Of a DNA stretch of 64,000 bases, positions 34,545 to 44,212 are shown piece after piece; position 1 is the stretch's first letter, and each line of letters opens with the position of its first letter. The notes beneath the pieces are model-generated. The model was given only the letters and a program-made list of their open reading frames with translations. It was not told where the DNA came from and did no database searches. Source of the DNA: Haemophilus_A paraphrohaemolyticus_A (lineage in GTDB: Bacteria > Pseudomonadota > Gammaproteobacteria > Enterobacterales > Pasteurellaceae); contig NZ_QEQF01000002.1 in NCBI RefSeq assembly GCF_003253115.1, forward strand, positions 124,001 through 188,000. The letters are read 5' to 3'. The position numbers and the translations under genes are program-made.

Positions 34545-36419
34545 ATGATTGAAAAATGGCATGAAAAAAGCAACGGGATTGCTTTCAAAATTATTTTTGC
34601 CCTTGTCTCGCTTTCGTTTGTGTTAGCGGGTGTAGGTACTGGATTTATTGGGGTAAATACCTCAGCGGTGAAAGTGAATGGTAAAGAGATTTCTCAGCGT
34701 GAATTTAGTGATGCAAAAAATCGTCAGCAACAAACGATGGCGAACCAAATGGGATCTCAATTCTGGGATTTAATGGATGATCCAAAATTTGCTGCGGAGT
34801 TTGATCAATCCGTTCTGAATAACCTGATTAATGATGAATTGCTTCGCCAATATATTGATGAATTAAAATTGGGCGTGAGTGTAGATCAAATTAAATCGGA
34901 AATTGTGCACAGCTCTTATTTCCAAAATAATGGCAAGTTTGATAATAATTTATATCAACAAACTTTACGTAACGCGGGCTTAAACGCTGACGGATATGCT
35001 CAAATTGTAGGACAAGGCATTCTCTTTTCTCAAATGGAAGAGGGTGTGTTAGGGACGAACTTTAATGTGCCTGCTCAAGAAGAAACCTTAGCCAAATTGT
35101 TATTCCAAAAACGCCAAGTGCGTTTAGCTTCTTACTCTTTAGCAAATGAAGTGAAAAAACAGACCGCTTCACAAGAAGAGTTGCAAGCTTTCTACGATAA
35201 GCATAAAGCGCAATTAGTGTTGCCAGAGCAGTTTGTTGTGGAATATGTGACCTTATCGCCAAAACAAGTAGAAAATAAAGTGCAGATTACGGATGAGCAA
35301 ATTGCAACTTATTATGAAGCGAATAAAGCGCAATATGTTACTAAAAGCGAATCTCAACTTGCACATATTCAAGTAGCAAATGAAGCAGAAGCGCAAGCCA
35401 TTGAACAGCAATTAAAATCAGGTACTGATTTTGCAACCCTTGCAAAAGAAAAGTCATTAGATAAATTATCAGCAACCAAAGGCGGCGATTTAGGTTGGGC
35501 AAAAGCAGGGACATTCCCAACTGAATTTGAAAAGGCTGCAAATGCATTGCAAGTAGGGCAAGTTAGCCAACCTGTTAAAATGGGCGACGAGTATCACATT
35601 ATTAAAGTGTTAGATCGTAAACCGGAGACAGCTTTACCACTTGAAAAAGTGAAAGAAAACATTGTGAATACTTTGCGTCAAGAATTAGTTGGGGCTGAGT
35701 ACTCAACGGTGACGCGTGATATGGCAACTTCTGCGTATGAAAATGCGGGATCATTGGAAGAAGTCGCAAAAGTGGCAGGCGTTGAAGTTCAAACTACCCC
35801 TATGTTTACTCGTGAGACATTACCAGAAGCATTAAAATCTGATTCGGTAACTAAAGTGCTCTTTGAAGGTGATTTAGCTCAATCAGGTCAAAATTCAGAA
35901 GCGTTAGAAGTGGGTAATGAAAATGCCTCTCGCACAATGTTTCTTCGCGTAAAACAGTATCAGCCACAGCGTGAGAAAACTTTTGATGAAGCAAAATCAG
36001 AAGTGGAAGCAATGGTAAAACGTGAAAAAGCGGAAACGGCATTGTTAGCTCAAGCAGAGGCTCAAGTAAAAGCGTTAAGCGAAGGCAAAAATGAAGTTAC
36101 TTTCGGCGGAGCTCAAACACTGGTTTATGTTCAAGCACAAGCAGAACAACCTGCATTTGCTAAAGTAGTATTTGCAATGCCAAAACCGACAGATAAACCA
36201 ACTTTCAGTGTCGCCCGTAATGTTCAAGGCGATGTGCTATTGGTGGCATTAGATAAAGTAGAAGATGGTTTATTAAGTGAATTTAAACCACTTCAAGCTC
36301 AATTTAATGAATCAAATCGCACCACGTTACGTGCTGATTTAATCAACAATTTACGTGAGCGTGCGTCAATTGATGTGAATGAAGAGTTTATGCAACAACT
36401 AAATTCTACAGCGCAGTAA
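34545..36419 (+). CDS. ppiD: Periplasmic folding chaperone PpiD
   Basis: This 624-residue membrane-anchored chaperone works at the SecYEG exit. It has a single N-terminal membrane segment (residues 12-36), a SurA_N-like domain (about 40-170), and one parvulin domain (about 225-355; SQLAHIQVANEAEAQAIEQQ and GGDLGWAKAGTFPTEFEKA). A long C-terminal region completes it. The order and length match PpiD of H. influenzae and E. coli, whose parvulin domain lacks strong isomerase activity. A G-U-containing terminator follows. Confidence 0.94.
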   Translation: MIEKWHEKSNGIAFKIIFALVSLSFVLAGVGTGFIGVNTSAVKVNGKEISQREFSDAKNRQQQTMANQMGSQFWDLMDDPKFAAEFDQSVLNNLINDELLRQYIDELKLGVSVDQIKSEIVHSSYFQNNGKFDNNLYQQTLRNAGLNADGYAQIVGQGILFSQMEEGVLGTNFNVPAQEETLAKLLFQKRQVRLASYSLANEVKKQTASQEELQAFYDKHKAQLVLPEQFVVEYVTLSPKQVENKVQITDEQIATYYEANKAQYVTKSESQLAHIQVANEAEAQAIEQQLKSGTDFATLAKEKSLDKLSATKGGDLGWAKAGTFPTEFEKAANALQVGQVSQPVKMGDEYHIIKVLDRKPETALPLEKVKENIVNTLRQELVGAEYSTVTRDMATSAYENAGSLEEVAKVAGVEVQTTPMFTRETLPEALKSDSVTKVLFEGDLAQSGQNSEALEVGNENASRTMFLRVKQYQPQREKTFDEAKSEVEAMVKREKAETALLAQAEAQVKALSEGKNEVTFGGAQTLVYVQAQAEQPAFAKVVFAMPKPTDKPTFSVARNVQGDVLLVALDKVEDGLLSEFKPLQAQFNESNRTTLRADLINNLRERASIDVNEEFMQQLNSTAQ

Positions 36420-36438
36420 TCAGCTATTGCGTTATTTT

Positions 36439-36468
36439 AGGGCGGAGATAATTTCCGTCCTTTTCTTT
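36439..36468 (+). terminator. Candidate ppiD terminator
   Basis: AGGGCGGA (36439-36446) pairs with TCCGTCCT (36454-36461), with one G-U pair and a 7-base loop. TTTCTTT follows. Confidence 0.65.
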
Positions 36469-36528
36469 ATCAATTTTCCCAAATTAGCGTATAATAGCCA
36501 TAGTTTAGAAATCTACTCAGGTATTTGT

Positions 36529-37278
36529 ATGGCTTATTCTCTTTTTCAATCTCAAGCGGTGAAATTTGCAAAAAATCTTGCAATCTTTACCGCTTGTTTT
36601 TGTTTCTTTTTGTCTGCGAATGCCAAAACGGTGGAAAAAGCCGCTTCGCCAGCTAAACTTTGCACTTATTTTTACGATTTTAATTTTCACGATCCGCAGT
36701 TAAAAAAGCCTGAAGTTCGCCGAGCCATTAAAGCAATGATATTTTCAAATCGCATCAAATACGAAAATGGTGAAACCAATCACCATATTTTGTCAAAGTC
36801 ATTACAAGTGGAAACCGAAAGTCATTGGTCGCCTTTGGTTGTCGAACAACTGCTTGCTCAAAGTGGCGTAAGCCCGAAGTCGCCATTACAGTTGAAAATT
36901 CTGTTTGAAAATCAAAAACCGCATAATGTGATTGGGCGACAAATAAGCAGAGTGTTAGCACAATCGGATCTTATTCGAGTAAATCCACAAACGGTCAAAA
37001 AATCTGAATTGATTGCACAGCGAAATAACGGCAATTACCAGCTTATTCGTAATGAGCAATGTATCGACAAACCTGATCCTACACTGTTCTTATGGCGATT
37101 TTATTCAAAAAGCACAGAAAATAAGAATGGTTATGTAAATCCAGAGGTGGATAAATTACTCTCAAAACTACAACAGCAGAAATTGAGTAAATCTAAACGT
37201 CAGGCAGTGATTCAACAAATTGTTGAGCTATTAGAACAAGATGTGGCAATTTTGCCATTATATGAATTTTCTAAATAA
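36529..37278 (+). CDS. Exported single-lobe oligopeptide-binding-like protein
   Basis: The 249-residue product has a signal peptide (cut after LSANA near residue 32). Its mature part resembles only the C-terminal lobe of SBP_bac_5 proteins: FNFHDPQLKKPEVRRAIKAMIF matches the VRQALAYAID region, the middle resembles the section on volume partitioning (LLAQSGVSPKSPLQLKILF), and the end (DVAILPLYEFSK) matches the usual tail. Full-length relatives such as SapA have about 520 mature residues. It may be a degraded SapA/OppA paralogue or a specialised accessory protein. A TATAAT at 36490-36495 lies upstream, so it is probably transcribed. The start at 36529 was chosen because it begins the signal peptide. 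Confidence 0.7.
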   Translation: MAYSLFQSQAVKFAKNLAIFTACFCFFLSANAKTVEKAASPAKLCTYFYDFNFHDPQLKKPEVRRAIKAMIFSNRIKYENGETNHHILSKSLQVETESHWSPLVVEQLLAQSGVSPKSPLQLKILFENQKPHNVIGRQISRVLAQSDLIRVNPQTVKKSELIAQRNNGNYQLIRNEQCIDKPDPTLFLWRFYSKSTENKNGYVNPEVDKLLSKLQQQKLSKSKRQAVIQQIVELLEQDVAILPLYEFSK

Positions 37279-37361
37279 ATTTTTTAGCCCTTTTTAGGGA
37301 TTGTTTTTCTTTATTAATTCGCATACTTTGCGGTGATTACCTGTATCAATTAAGGATTATT

Positions 37362-38459
37362 ATGAACCAACTAACCGAACAACAACTTAATGACATTAAG
37401 TTTGTGATCCAAAATTTTACGCACGCAACCTTGCAAAAAGATTTAATTGCTTTAAATGCACTTAAAAAAGCAGAATTAGGAGCAGGCATTTTACGCCTTG
37501 AATTCACCATGCCATTTGCATGGAATACAGGTTTTGAGGCTTTAAAACAAACGATTGAAGCGAAATTAAAAGAAGTAACTGGTGCAACCGAAATTAAATG
37601 GATTCTGAACTACAATATCGCGACCTTAAAACGTGCAAATCAGCATCCTGCAGTTAACGGGGTGAAAAATATTATTGCAGTTACTTCAGGCAAAGGCGGT
37701 GTAGGGAAATCAACCACGTCGGTAAATTTAGCGTTAGCCTTAAAAGCTCAAGGGGCAAAAGTGGGGATCTTAGATGCGGATATTTATGGTCCATCTATTC
37801 CGCATATGTTAGGCGCAAAAGATCAGCGTCCAACTTCGCCAGATAATAAACATATTACTCCAATTGAAACTTACGGCATTCAATCGAACTCTATCGGTTA
37901 TTTAATGGCAGAAGATAACGCAACCATCTGGCGTGGACCGATGGCGAGCAGTGCATTAAGCCAATTACTCAATGAAACTTGGTGGAATGAGTTGGATTAT
38001 TTGGTTATCGATATGCCACCAGGCACAGGTGATATTCAACTTACCCTTTCACAACAAATTCCAGTCACAGGTGCGGTAGTAGTAACAACACCACAAGACA
38101 TTGCATTGCTTGATGCAATTAAAGGGATTTCTATGTTCCAAAAAGTGTCCGTACCTGTATTGGGCATTATTGAAAATATGAGCGTGCACATCTGCCAAAA
38201 TTGTGGACACCACGAAGATATTTTTGGCACAGGTGGAGCAGAAAAAATTGCGAAACGCTACGGCACGCAAGTATTAGGGCAAATGCCGTTGCACATTCGT
38301 TTGCGTCAAGATTTAGATGCAGGAATGCCAACCGTTGAGGCAGATCCAACTCACGAAATCAGCCAAGCCTATATTGAGTTAGCTGGCAAAGTGGCTTCTG
38401 AATTATACTGGCAAGGTCAGGTTATTCCGTCTGAAATTATGATTCGTGAAGTGAAATAA
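37362..38459 (+). CDS. mrp: Iron-sulfur cluster carrier protein Mrp/ApbC
   Basis: This 365-residue cytoplasmic P-loop ATPase delivers Fe-S clusters. An N-terminal DUF59-like domain (residues 1-95) precedes the deviant Walker A TSGKGGVGKST near residue 108. The conserved IDMPPGTGDIQLT is near residue 217, and the cluster-binding pair CQNC is near residue 275. AAGGATTATT precedes the ATG. It is a single-gene unit with its own terminator. Confidence 0.95.
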   Translation: MNQLTEQQLNDIKFVIQNFTHATLQKDLIALNALKKAELGAGILRLEFTMPFAWNTGFEALKQTIEAKLKEVTGATEIKWILNYNIATLKRANQHPAVNGVKNIIAVTSGKGGVGKSTTSVNLALALKAQGAKVGILDADIYGPSIPHMLGAKDQRPTSPDNKHITPIETYGIQSNSIGYLMAEDNATIWRGPMASSALSQLLNETWWNELDYLVIDMPPGTGDIQLTLSQQIPVTGAVVVTTPQDIALLDAIKGISMFQKVSVPVLGIIENMSVHICQNCGHHEDIFGTGGAEKIAKRYGTQVLGQMPLHIRLRQDLDAGMPTVEADPTHEISQAYIELAGKVASELYWQGQVIPSEIMIREVK

Positions 38460-38486
38460 TTCCTTTCAAAATCTTTTGAAAATTCT

Positions 38487-38523
38487 AAAAGGGCAATAGA
38501 TAATAACGCTATTGCCTTTTCTC
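38487..38523 (+). terminator. mrp terminator
   Basis: GGCAATAG (38492-38499) pairs with CTATTGCC (38509-38516), extended by flanking A/T pairs, and is followed by TTTTCTCTTTT. Confidence 0.8.
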
Positions 38524-38546
38524 TTTTAAGCCGATGAAATAAGCTT

Positions 38547-40760
38547 ATGAAACTAATCCGCGTTGCTTTACCCGTGCCGTTAAATCGCTATTTCGACTAC
38601 CTTTTGCCTGATTTTTTCTCTGCAGTAAAAGGGGTGAGAGTCTCTGTGCCTTTTGGTTCGCAAACCAAAGTTGGCATTGTGATTGATTTTCCTGAAACAA
38701 GTGACATTCCCGTCGAAAAACTCAAACCCATCAAAGCAGTGTTAGATTTAGAACCAATTTTTGATGAAGAGATGTTTAAACTACTCAACTGGGCTTCGAG
38801 CTATTACCATGCCCCCATCGGCGAAGTATTGAGTAGTGCGCTGCCTGTTAAGCTTCGGCAAGGTGATTCAGCTCAACGAACACGGCCTGATTATTTTATC
38901 GTAACAGAATTTGGGCATTCAGCACTTGAATCTGGCGAACTCAAGCGGGCTAAAAAACAACAAGATTTGCTAAATGAATTATCTCAATCGGCAAACTTTT
39001 TTGAAAAACCGACCGCTTGCAGCCCATCGGCTTGGAAAGGATTGATTGAAAAAGGTTTTATTGAAAAAGTCGATCTTCCATTCAAACCGCAATCTTGGCA
39101 AGAAAAATTGGGAAATCAACCGCTTGTCAATAGCCAAAATCGCTTAGTACTAAATAAGCAGCAAACTTTGGTGGTTAGTCGTTTGAGTGTTCGCAACGGG
39201 TTTGAAACCTTTTTGCTCAATGGTGTGACAGGTTCGGGCAAAACCGAAGTCTATTTGCAGGCAATTGAAAGTGCACTTAATCGTGGCGAGCAGGTACTTG
39301 TACTGGTGCCTGAAATTGGTTTAACACCGCAAACTATTCAGCGTTTTAAAGCTCGTTTTAATGTAGAAATGGATGTGCTGCATTCCAATATGAATGAGAC
39401 TGAACGCCTGAATGCGTGGCTTCGTGCAAGAAATGGTGAGAGTGCAATTGTGATTGGCACGCGTTCAGCACTTTTCACTCAATTCCAAAATCTGGGCTTA
39501 ATTATTATTGATGAAGAACACGATAGCTCGTTCAAACAGCAAGAAGGCTGGCGTTATCACGCTCGTGATTTAGCGGTCATTCGAGCAAAAAATCTTGCGA
39601 TTCCAATTATTTTAGGTTCAGCCACACCAAGTTTAGAAAGCGTGCAAAATGTACAGAAAGGTAAGTTTACTGAGCTTACTTTAACCACTAGGGCGGGTAA
39701 TGCAGAGCCGGTCAAGCAACAGATCATTGACTTAAAAACACAACGAGTGACAGCAGGGCTTTCAGAGCAGCTACTTGCTAAAATGAAATCTCATTTAGAC
39801 AAAGGCAACCAAGTGATGCTATTTTTGAACCGCCGCGGTTTCGCCCCTGTGTTGCTCTGCCACGAATGTGGTTGGATATGCCAGTGTGAAGCATGCGATA
39901 AACCCTACACGTACCATCAAAAACAGCGTGTGTTGCGTTGTCATCACTGCTCTTCGCAACGGATTATTCCTCGCCAATGTGGGCATTGTGGTTCAACTAA
40001 TTTAATTACGACAGGGGTTGGCACAGAACAGCTAGAGCAAGTTTTAGGCGAACAATTCCCAGATTATAAAATTAGCCGTATCGATCGCGATTCGACCGCT
40101 CGTAAAGGAACATTAGAAACGCATCTCAACGATATTCGTGAGGGCAAAAGCCAGATTTTGATTGGCACACAGATGCTTGCAAAAGGGCATCACTTTCCGA
40201 ATGTGACTTTGGTGGCGATTATCAACGTGGATTCAGCACTGTTTTCAACTGATTTTAGAGCCGAAGAGCGTTTAGCCCAACTTTATTTACAAGTTTCAGG
40301 GAGGGCTGGGCGAGCTGAAAAACAGGGGGAAGTCGTTTTGCAAACACATTATCCAGACCATCCTTTGCTAAAAAATTTAGTGGAAAAGGGCTACGAAGCT
40401 TTTGCAGGAGAAGCACTAAAAATGCGTCAATTGATGATGCTTCCGCCATTCTCCTCGCAAGTGCTGTTTAAAGCAACGAGCAAAAACAGCGAACAAGCGG
40501 TGCAATTTTTACAAGAACTGGCAAATTTCTTTGCCCAAAAAGCAAATGATTTAGCCTTACAAGGCTTGCAAATTCGCCCACCTTTTTCTGCACCGCTTGC
40601 GAAAAAGGCTGGTTATTACCGTTGGTTAGTGCTCATTCAACATCCATCCCGAATAGCGTTGCAAAAACTACTGAACATGTTTGATGCTGAAAAAGAACAG
40701 ATAGCTGTACCAAATTCAATTAAGCTGGCAATGGATATTGATCCGATGGATATTGGGTAA
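38547..40760 (+). CDS. priA: Primosomal protein N' (replication restart helicase PriA)
   Basis: The 737-residue 3'-5' helicase restarts stalled replication forks. The N-terminal DNA-binding domain begins MKLIRVALPVPLNRYFDYL. Walker A GVTGSGKTEVYLQ lies near residue 225, and IIDEEHDSSFKQQEG near residue 318. The Zn-binding region has eight cysteines in CHECGWICQCEAC, CHHC and CGHC between about residues 435 and 485. The helicase motif VSGRAGRAEKQGEVVLQT is near residue 585. Length is typical. Confidence 0.97.
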   Translation: MKLIRVALPVPLNRYFDYLLPDFFSAVKGVRVSVPFGSQTKVGIVIDFPETSDIPVEKLKPIKAVLDLEPIFDEEMFKLLNWASSYYHAPIGEVLSSALPVKLRQGDSAQRTRPDYFIVTEFGHSALESGELKRAKKQQDLLNELSQSANFFEKPTACSPSAWKGLIEKGFIEKVDLPFKPQSWQEKLGNQPLVNSQNRLVLNKQQTLVVSRLSVRNGFETFLLNGVTGSGKTEVYLQAIESALNRGEQVLVLVPEIGLTPQTIQRFKARFNVEMDVLHSNMNETERLNAWLRARNGESAIVIGTRSALFTQFQNLGLIIIDEEHDSSFKQQEGWRYHARDLAVIRAKNLAIPIILGSATPSLESVQNVQKGKFTELTLTTRAGNAEPVKQQIIDLKTQRVTAGLSEQLLAKMKSHLDKGNQVMLFLNRRGFAPVLLCHECGWICQCEACDKPYTYHQKQRVLRCHHCSSQRIIPRQCGHCGSTNLITTGVGTEQLEQVLGEQFPDYKISRIDRDSTARKGTLETHLNDIREGKSQILIGTQMLAKGHHFPNVTLVAIINVDSALFSTDFRAEERLAQLYLQVSGRAGRAEKQGEVVLQTHYPDHPLLKNLVEKGYEAFAGEALKMRQLMMLPPFSSQVLFKATSKNSEQAVQFLQELANFFAQKANDLALQGLQIRPPFSAPLAKKAGYYRWLVLIQHPSRIALQKLLNMFDAEKEQIAVPNSIKLAMDIDPMDIG

Positions 40761-40774
40761 CAAAGCTCTATATG

Positions 40775-40803
40775 AAAAAGACCACATTTCTCAATGTGGT
40801 CTT
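40775..40803. terminator. Bidirectional terminator between priA and pflA
   Basis: AAGACCACATT (40778-40788) pairs with AATGTGGTCTT (40793-40803) with a TCTC loop. The minus strand continues TTTTCATA, the plus strand CATTTC. Confidence 0.85.
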
Positions 40804-40808
40804 CATTT

Positions 40809-41549
40809 CTAATATTTCACCGTATGCCCGTAACTTTCAATAATGTCTTTGATACGCTCTAGCGTCTCTTTCGGTGGTGGTAATACGCCTTCAAGTTCAT
40901 ATTTGTAACCTAAAGTTTCCCATTTGTGAGCCCCTAAACGGTGGTAAGGTAACAGTTCTACTTTTTCGATATTTTCCATACCTTGAATAAATTTTCCTAA
41001 ACGATGAGCAGAATCATCATCATCAGTATAACCTGGCACAACCACATAGCGAATCCACGTGCGTTTGTTGAGTTTTTGTAGGTAACGAGCGAAATCAAGG
41101 GTGCGTTTGTTTGAAACACCGACGAGATCTTGATGAATTTCATCGTTGAGCTGTTTTAAATCTAACATTACCAAGTCGGTGACTTCCAACATCTCATCGA
41201 CAACAGGACTATAATGACGCACAAAACCGTTGGTGTCTAAGCAGGTATCAATGCCTTCGGCTTTACACGCTCTAAACCAATCACGCACAAACTCCATTTG
41301 AAGCACAGCTTCACCGCCTGATGCAGTAACGCCACCGCCTGTCGCTTTCATAAAGTGTTTATAAGTGACCACTTCTTTCATTAGGTCTTCAACGCTAATC
41401 AGTTTACCGCCATCTAAATCCCAAGTGTCGCGGTTATGGCAGTATTTACAACGCATTAAACAGCCTTGTAAGAAGAGAATAAAGCGAATACCTGGACCAT
41501 CTACGGTACCGCAAGATTCATAAGAATGATATCTAGCCATCACTGACAT
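40809..41549 (-). CDS. pflA: Pyruvate formate-lyase activating enzyme
   Basis: This 246-residue radical SAM enzyme installs the glycyl radical on PflB under anaerobic conditions. The cluster motif CLMRCKYC (Cys-X3-Cys-X2-Cys) is at about residues 30-37, after GPGIRFILFLQG, and the SAM-binding GGG of TGGGVTASGGE is near residue 73. AGGAGAACAGT precedes the ATG. It lies downstream of pflB on the same strand, beyond a hairpin of inverted uptake signals. Confidence 0.96.
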   Translation of the reverse strand: MSVMARYHSYESCGTVDGPGIRFILFLQGCLMRCKYCHNRDTWDLDGGKLISVEDLMKEVVTYKHFMKATGGGVTASGGEAVLQMEFVRDWFRACKAEGIDTCLDTNGFVRHYSPVVDEMLEVTDLVMLDLKQLNDEIHQDLVGVSNKRTLDFARYLQKLNKRTWIRYVVVPGYTDDDDSAHRLGKFIQGMENIEKVELLPYHRLGAHKWETLGYKYELEGVLPPPKETLERIKDIIESYGHTVKY

Positions 41550-41689
41550 ACTGTTCTCCTAATTCTTTCGTAATATGTTGAAATAAATAATCTGTGCGAA
41601 CTTATTTATTTCAAGATACTGCGAATATGGTTTCGATTTATCCTTCGATAGGCTCAGGAACCGTCTTGACAACTTTTCATCTAAATAAA

Positions 41690-41734
41690 ACAAGCGGTCA
41701 GATTATACAATAATTTTGCAGAATCTGACCGCTT
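41690..41734 (-). terminator. Inverted uptake-signal pair forming a hairpin between pflB and pflA
   Basis: A full uptake signal ACAAGCGGTCAGATT (41690-41704) faces an inverted copy AATCTGACCGCTT (41722-41734). Thirteen bases can pair around a 17-base loop. On the minus strand TGTTTTATTTAG follows. It may limit read-through from pflB into pflA, and each arm also looks like an uptake site. Confidence 0.7.
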
Positions 41735-41772
41735 AATTTAGCTTATAACACTAAACGGTAACAACTTCCGTA

Positions 41773-44085
41773 TTACATACATTCTGTGAATGTACGAGTA
41801 ATAACGTCTTGTTGTTGTTCTTTAGTTAATGAGTTGAAACGTACTGCATAGCCTGAAACACGAATTGTTAATTGTGGGTATTTTTCAGGGTGTTCAACCG
41901 CGTCTAATAATGTTTCACGGTTTAATACATTTACGTTCAGGTGTTGACCACCTTCTACTTCAGCTTCGTGGTGGAAGTAACCATCCATTAAGCCCGCAAG
42001 GTTACGTTTTTGTGATTCGTAATCTTTACCTAATGCGTTTGGTACGATTGAGAAAGTATATGAGATACCATCTTTCGCATACGCAAATGGAAGTTTAGCC
42101 ACAGAAGTTAATGACGCTACCGCACCTTTTTGGTCACGACCGTGCATTGGGTTTGCACCTGGTCCGAATGGCGCACCTGCACGACGACCATCTGGGGTGT
42201 TACCTGTTTTTTTACCGTATACCACGTTAGAAGTGATAGTAAGTACAGATTGAGTAGGTACTGCGTTGCGGTAAGTTTTGTGCGTTTGGATTTTTTTCAT
42301 GAAACGTTCAACTAAGTCGCACGCGATGTCATCTACGCGGTTGTCGTTGTTACCAAATTGTGGGTATTCGCCTTCGATTTCGAAGTCTAATGCTACGTTT
42401 GTAGCCACCACGTTGCCATCTTTATCTTTGATATCGCCACGAATTGGTTTCACTTTCGCATATTTAATTGCAGATAATGAGTCAGCCGCAACAGAAAGAC
42501 CTGCGATACCACACGCCATTGTACGATATACATCACGATCGTGGAACGCCATTAACGCTGCTTCGTAGCTGTATTTATCGTGCATAAAGTGGATGATGTT
42601 TAATGCAGTCACATATTGTGTTGCTAACCAATCCATGAAGTGATCCATACGGCTCATTACATCATCAAAGTCTAAGTATTCTGAGGTAATTGGATCTGTT
42701 TTCGGACCCACTTGTGCACCTGATTTTTCATCAATACCGCCGTTGATTGCGTATAACATGGTTTTCGCTAAGTTCGCACGTGCACCGAAGAATTGCATTT
42801 GTTTACCCACAACCATTGGTGATACACAACATGCGATTGCGTAGTCATCGTTATTGAAATCTGGACGCATTAAGTCATCATTTTCGTATTGAACTGATGA
42901 AGTATCAATTGAGACTTTAGCACAATAGCGTTTGAAGCCATCTGGTAATTGTTCAGACCAAAGGATTGTTAAGTTTGGCTCTGGAGATGGTCCCATTGTG
43001 TAAAGAGTATTTAAGATACGGAAGCTATTTTTGGTGACTAATGTACGACCATCTAAGCCCATACCTGCTAAAGTTTCAGTTGCCCACATTGGGTCGCCTG
43101 AGAATAATTGATCGTATTCAGGTGTACGTAAGAAACGAACCATACGTAATTTCATGACTAAGTGGTCAATTAATTCTTGAGCTTCTTCTTCTGTGATTTT
43201 ACCGGCTTTTAAGTCACGTTCGATATAGATATCTAAGAATGAAGAGACACGACCGAATGACATTGCCGCACCGTTTTGAGATTTAACCGCAGCAAGGTAT
43301 GCGAAGTAAGTCCATTGAACCGCTTCTTGTGCTGTTTCTGCAGGACGTGAAACGTCGAAACCGTATGAAGCAGCCATTTGTTTGATTTGACCTAAAGCAC
43401 GGTGTTGTTCAGCAATTTCTTCACGTAATTGAATGGTTGCTTGAATATCTTCACCTGCTTCTAAGCGTGGTTGTAATGATGCAAATTGACGTTGTTTGTC
43501 TTTCATTAAGAAATCAGCACCATAGATCGCTAAACGACGGTAGTCACCGATGATACGACCACGACCATACGCATCTGGTAAACCTGTGATGACACCTGAT
43601 TTACGGCAACGTAAAATGTCTGGCGTATAAACATCGAATACACCTTGGTTGTGCGTTTTGCGGTATTCAGTAAAGATTTTTTCCACTTCAGGATTTAAGG
43701 TACGACGATAAACATCGCAAGAACCTTTAACCATTTTGATGCCACCGAATGGGATGATAGCACGTTTTAATGGAGCATCTGTTTGAAGACCAACGATTTT
43801 TTCTAATGCTTGGTCAATATAACCAGGTTTGTGAGAAGTAATTGTAGAAGGAATATCACAGTCGATATCGTACGGTTCGTGCGTTTTATTCTCAACTTTG
43901 ATTTTCTCCATCACTTCTTCCCATAATTTAGTGGTTGCAGCCGTTGCACCCGCTAAGAAAGACTCATCGCCTTCATATGGAGTATAGTTTTTTTGGATAA
44001 AATCACGCACGTTTACTTCGGTTTGCCAGTCACCAGCAGTAAAACCTTCCCATGCTTTTTGTTGAGTTTCAGTTAATTGAGTCAT
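41773..44085 (-). CDS. pflB: Formate acetyltransferase (pyruvate formate-lyase)
   Basis: The 770-residue glycyl-radical enzyme converts pyruvate and CoA to acetyl-CoA and formate during anaerobic growth. The adjacent catalytic cysteines are in IACCVSPM near residue 415. The radical glycine is in RVSGYAVRF near the C-terminus, about 25 residues from the end, as in E. coli PflB (760 residues). AGGATTTAAA precedes the ATG. Its codon use looks optimised, as expected for a highly expressed gene. focA lies upstream and pflA downstream. Confidence 0.98.
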   Translation of the reverse strand: MTQLTETQQKAWEGFTAGDWQTEVNVRDFIQKNYTPYEGDESFLAGATAATTKLWEEVMEKIKVENKTHEPYDIDCDIPSTITSHKPGYIDQALEKIVGLQTDAPLKRAIIPFGGIKMVKGSCDVYRRTLNPEVEKIFTEYRKTHNQGVFDVYTPDILRCRKSGVITGLPDAYGRGRIIGDYRRLAIYGADFLMKDKQRQFASLQPRLEAGEDIQATIQLREEIAEQHRALGQIKQMAASYGFDVSRPAETAQEAVQWTYFAYLAAVKSQNGAAMSFGRVSSFLDIYIERDLKAGKITEEEAQELIDHLVMKLRMVRFLRTPEYDQLFSGDPMWATETLAGMGLDGRTLVTKNSFRILNTLYTMGPSPEPNLTILWSEQLPDGFKRYCAKVSIDTSSVQYENDDLMRPDFNNDDYAIACCVSPMVVGKQMQFFGARANLAKTMLYAINGGIDEKSGAQVGPKTDPITSEYLDFDDVMSRMDHFMDWLATQYVTALNIIHFMHDKYSYEAALMAFHDRDVYRTMACGIAGLSVAADSLSAIKYAKVKPIRGDIKDKDGNVVATNVALDFEIEGEYPQFGNNDNRVDDIACDLVERFMKKIQTHKTYRNAVPTQSVLTITSNVVYGKKTGNTPDGRRAGAPFGPGANPMHGRDQKGAVASLTSVAKLPFAYAKDGISYTFSIVPNALGKDYESQKRNLAGLMDGYFHHEAEVEGGQHLNVNVLNRETLLDAVEHPEKYPQLTIRVSGYAVRFNSLTKEQQQDVITRTFTECM

Positions 44086-44212
44086 TTTAAATCCTCTATT
44101 TGTTTTAAATAAAATTTGTGATGCCGAAACATCGTAGTTTGTAAAATCTCTGCGAAATTTGACCGCTTACATCTTAGTTCAACTTCTCGCCAGATTTATA
44201 AATAGGTTATTT

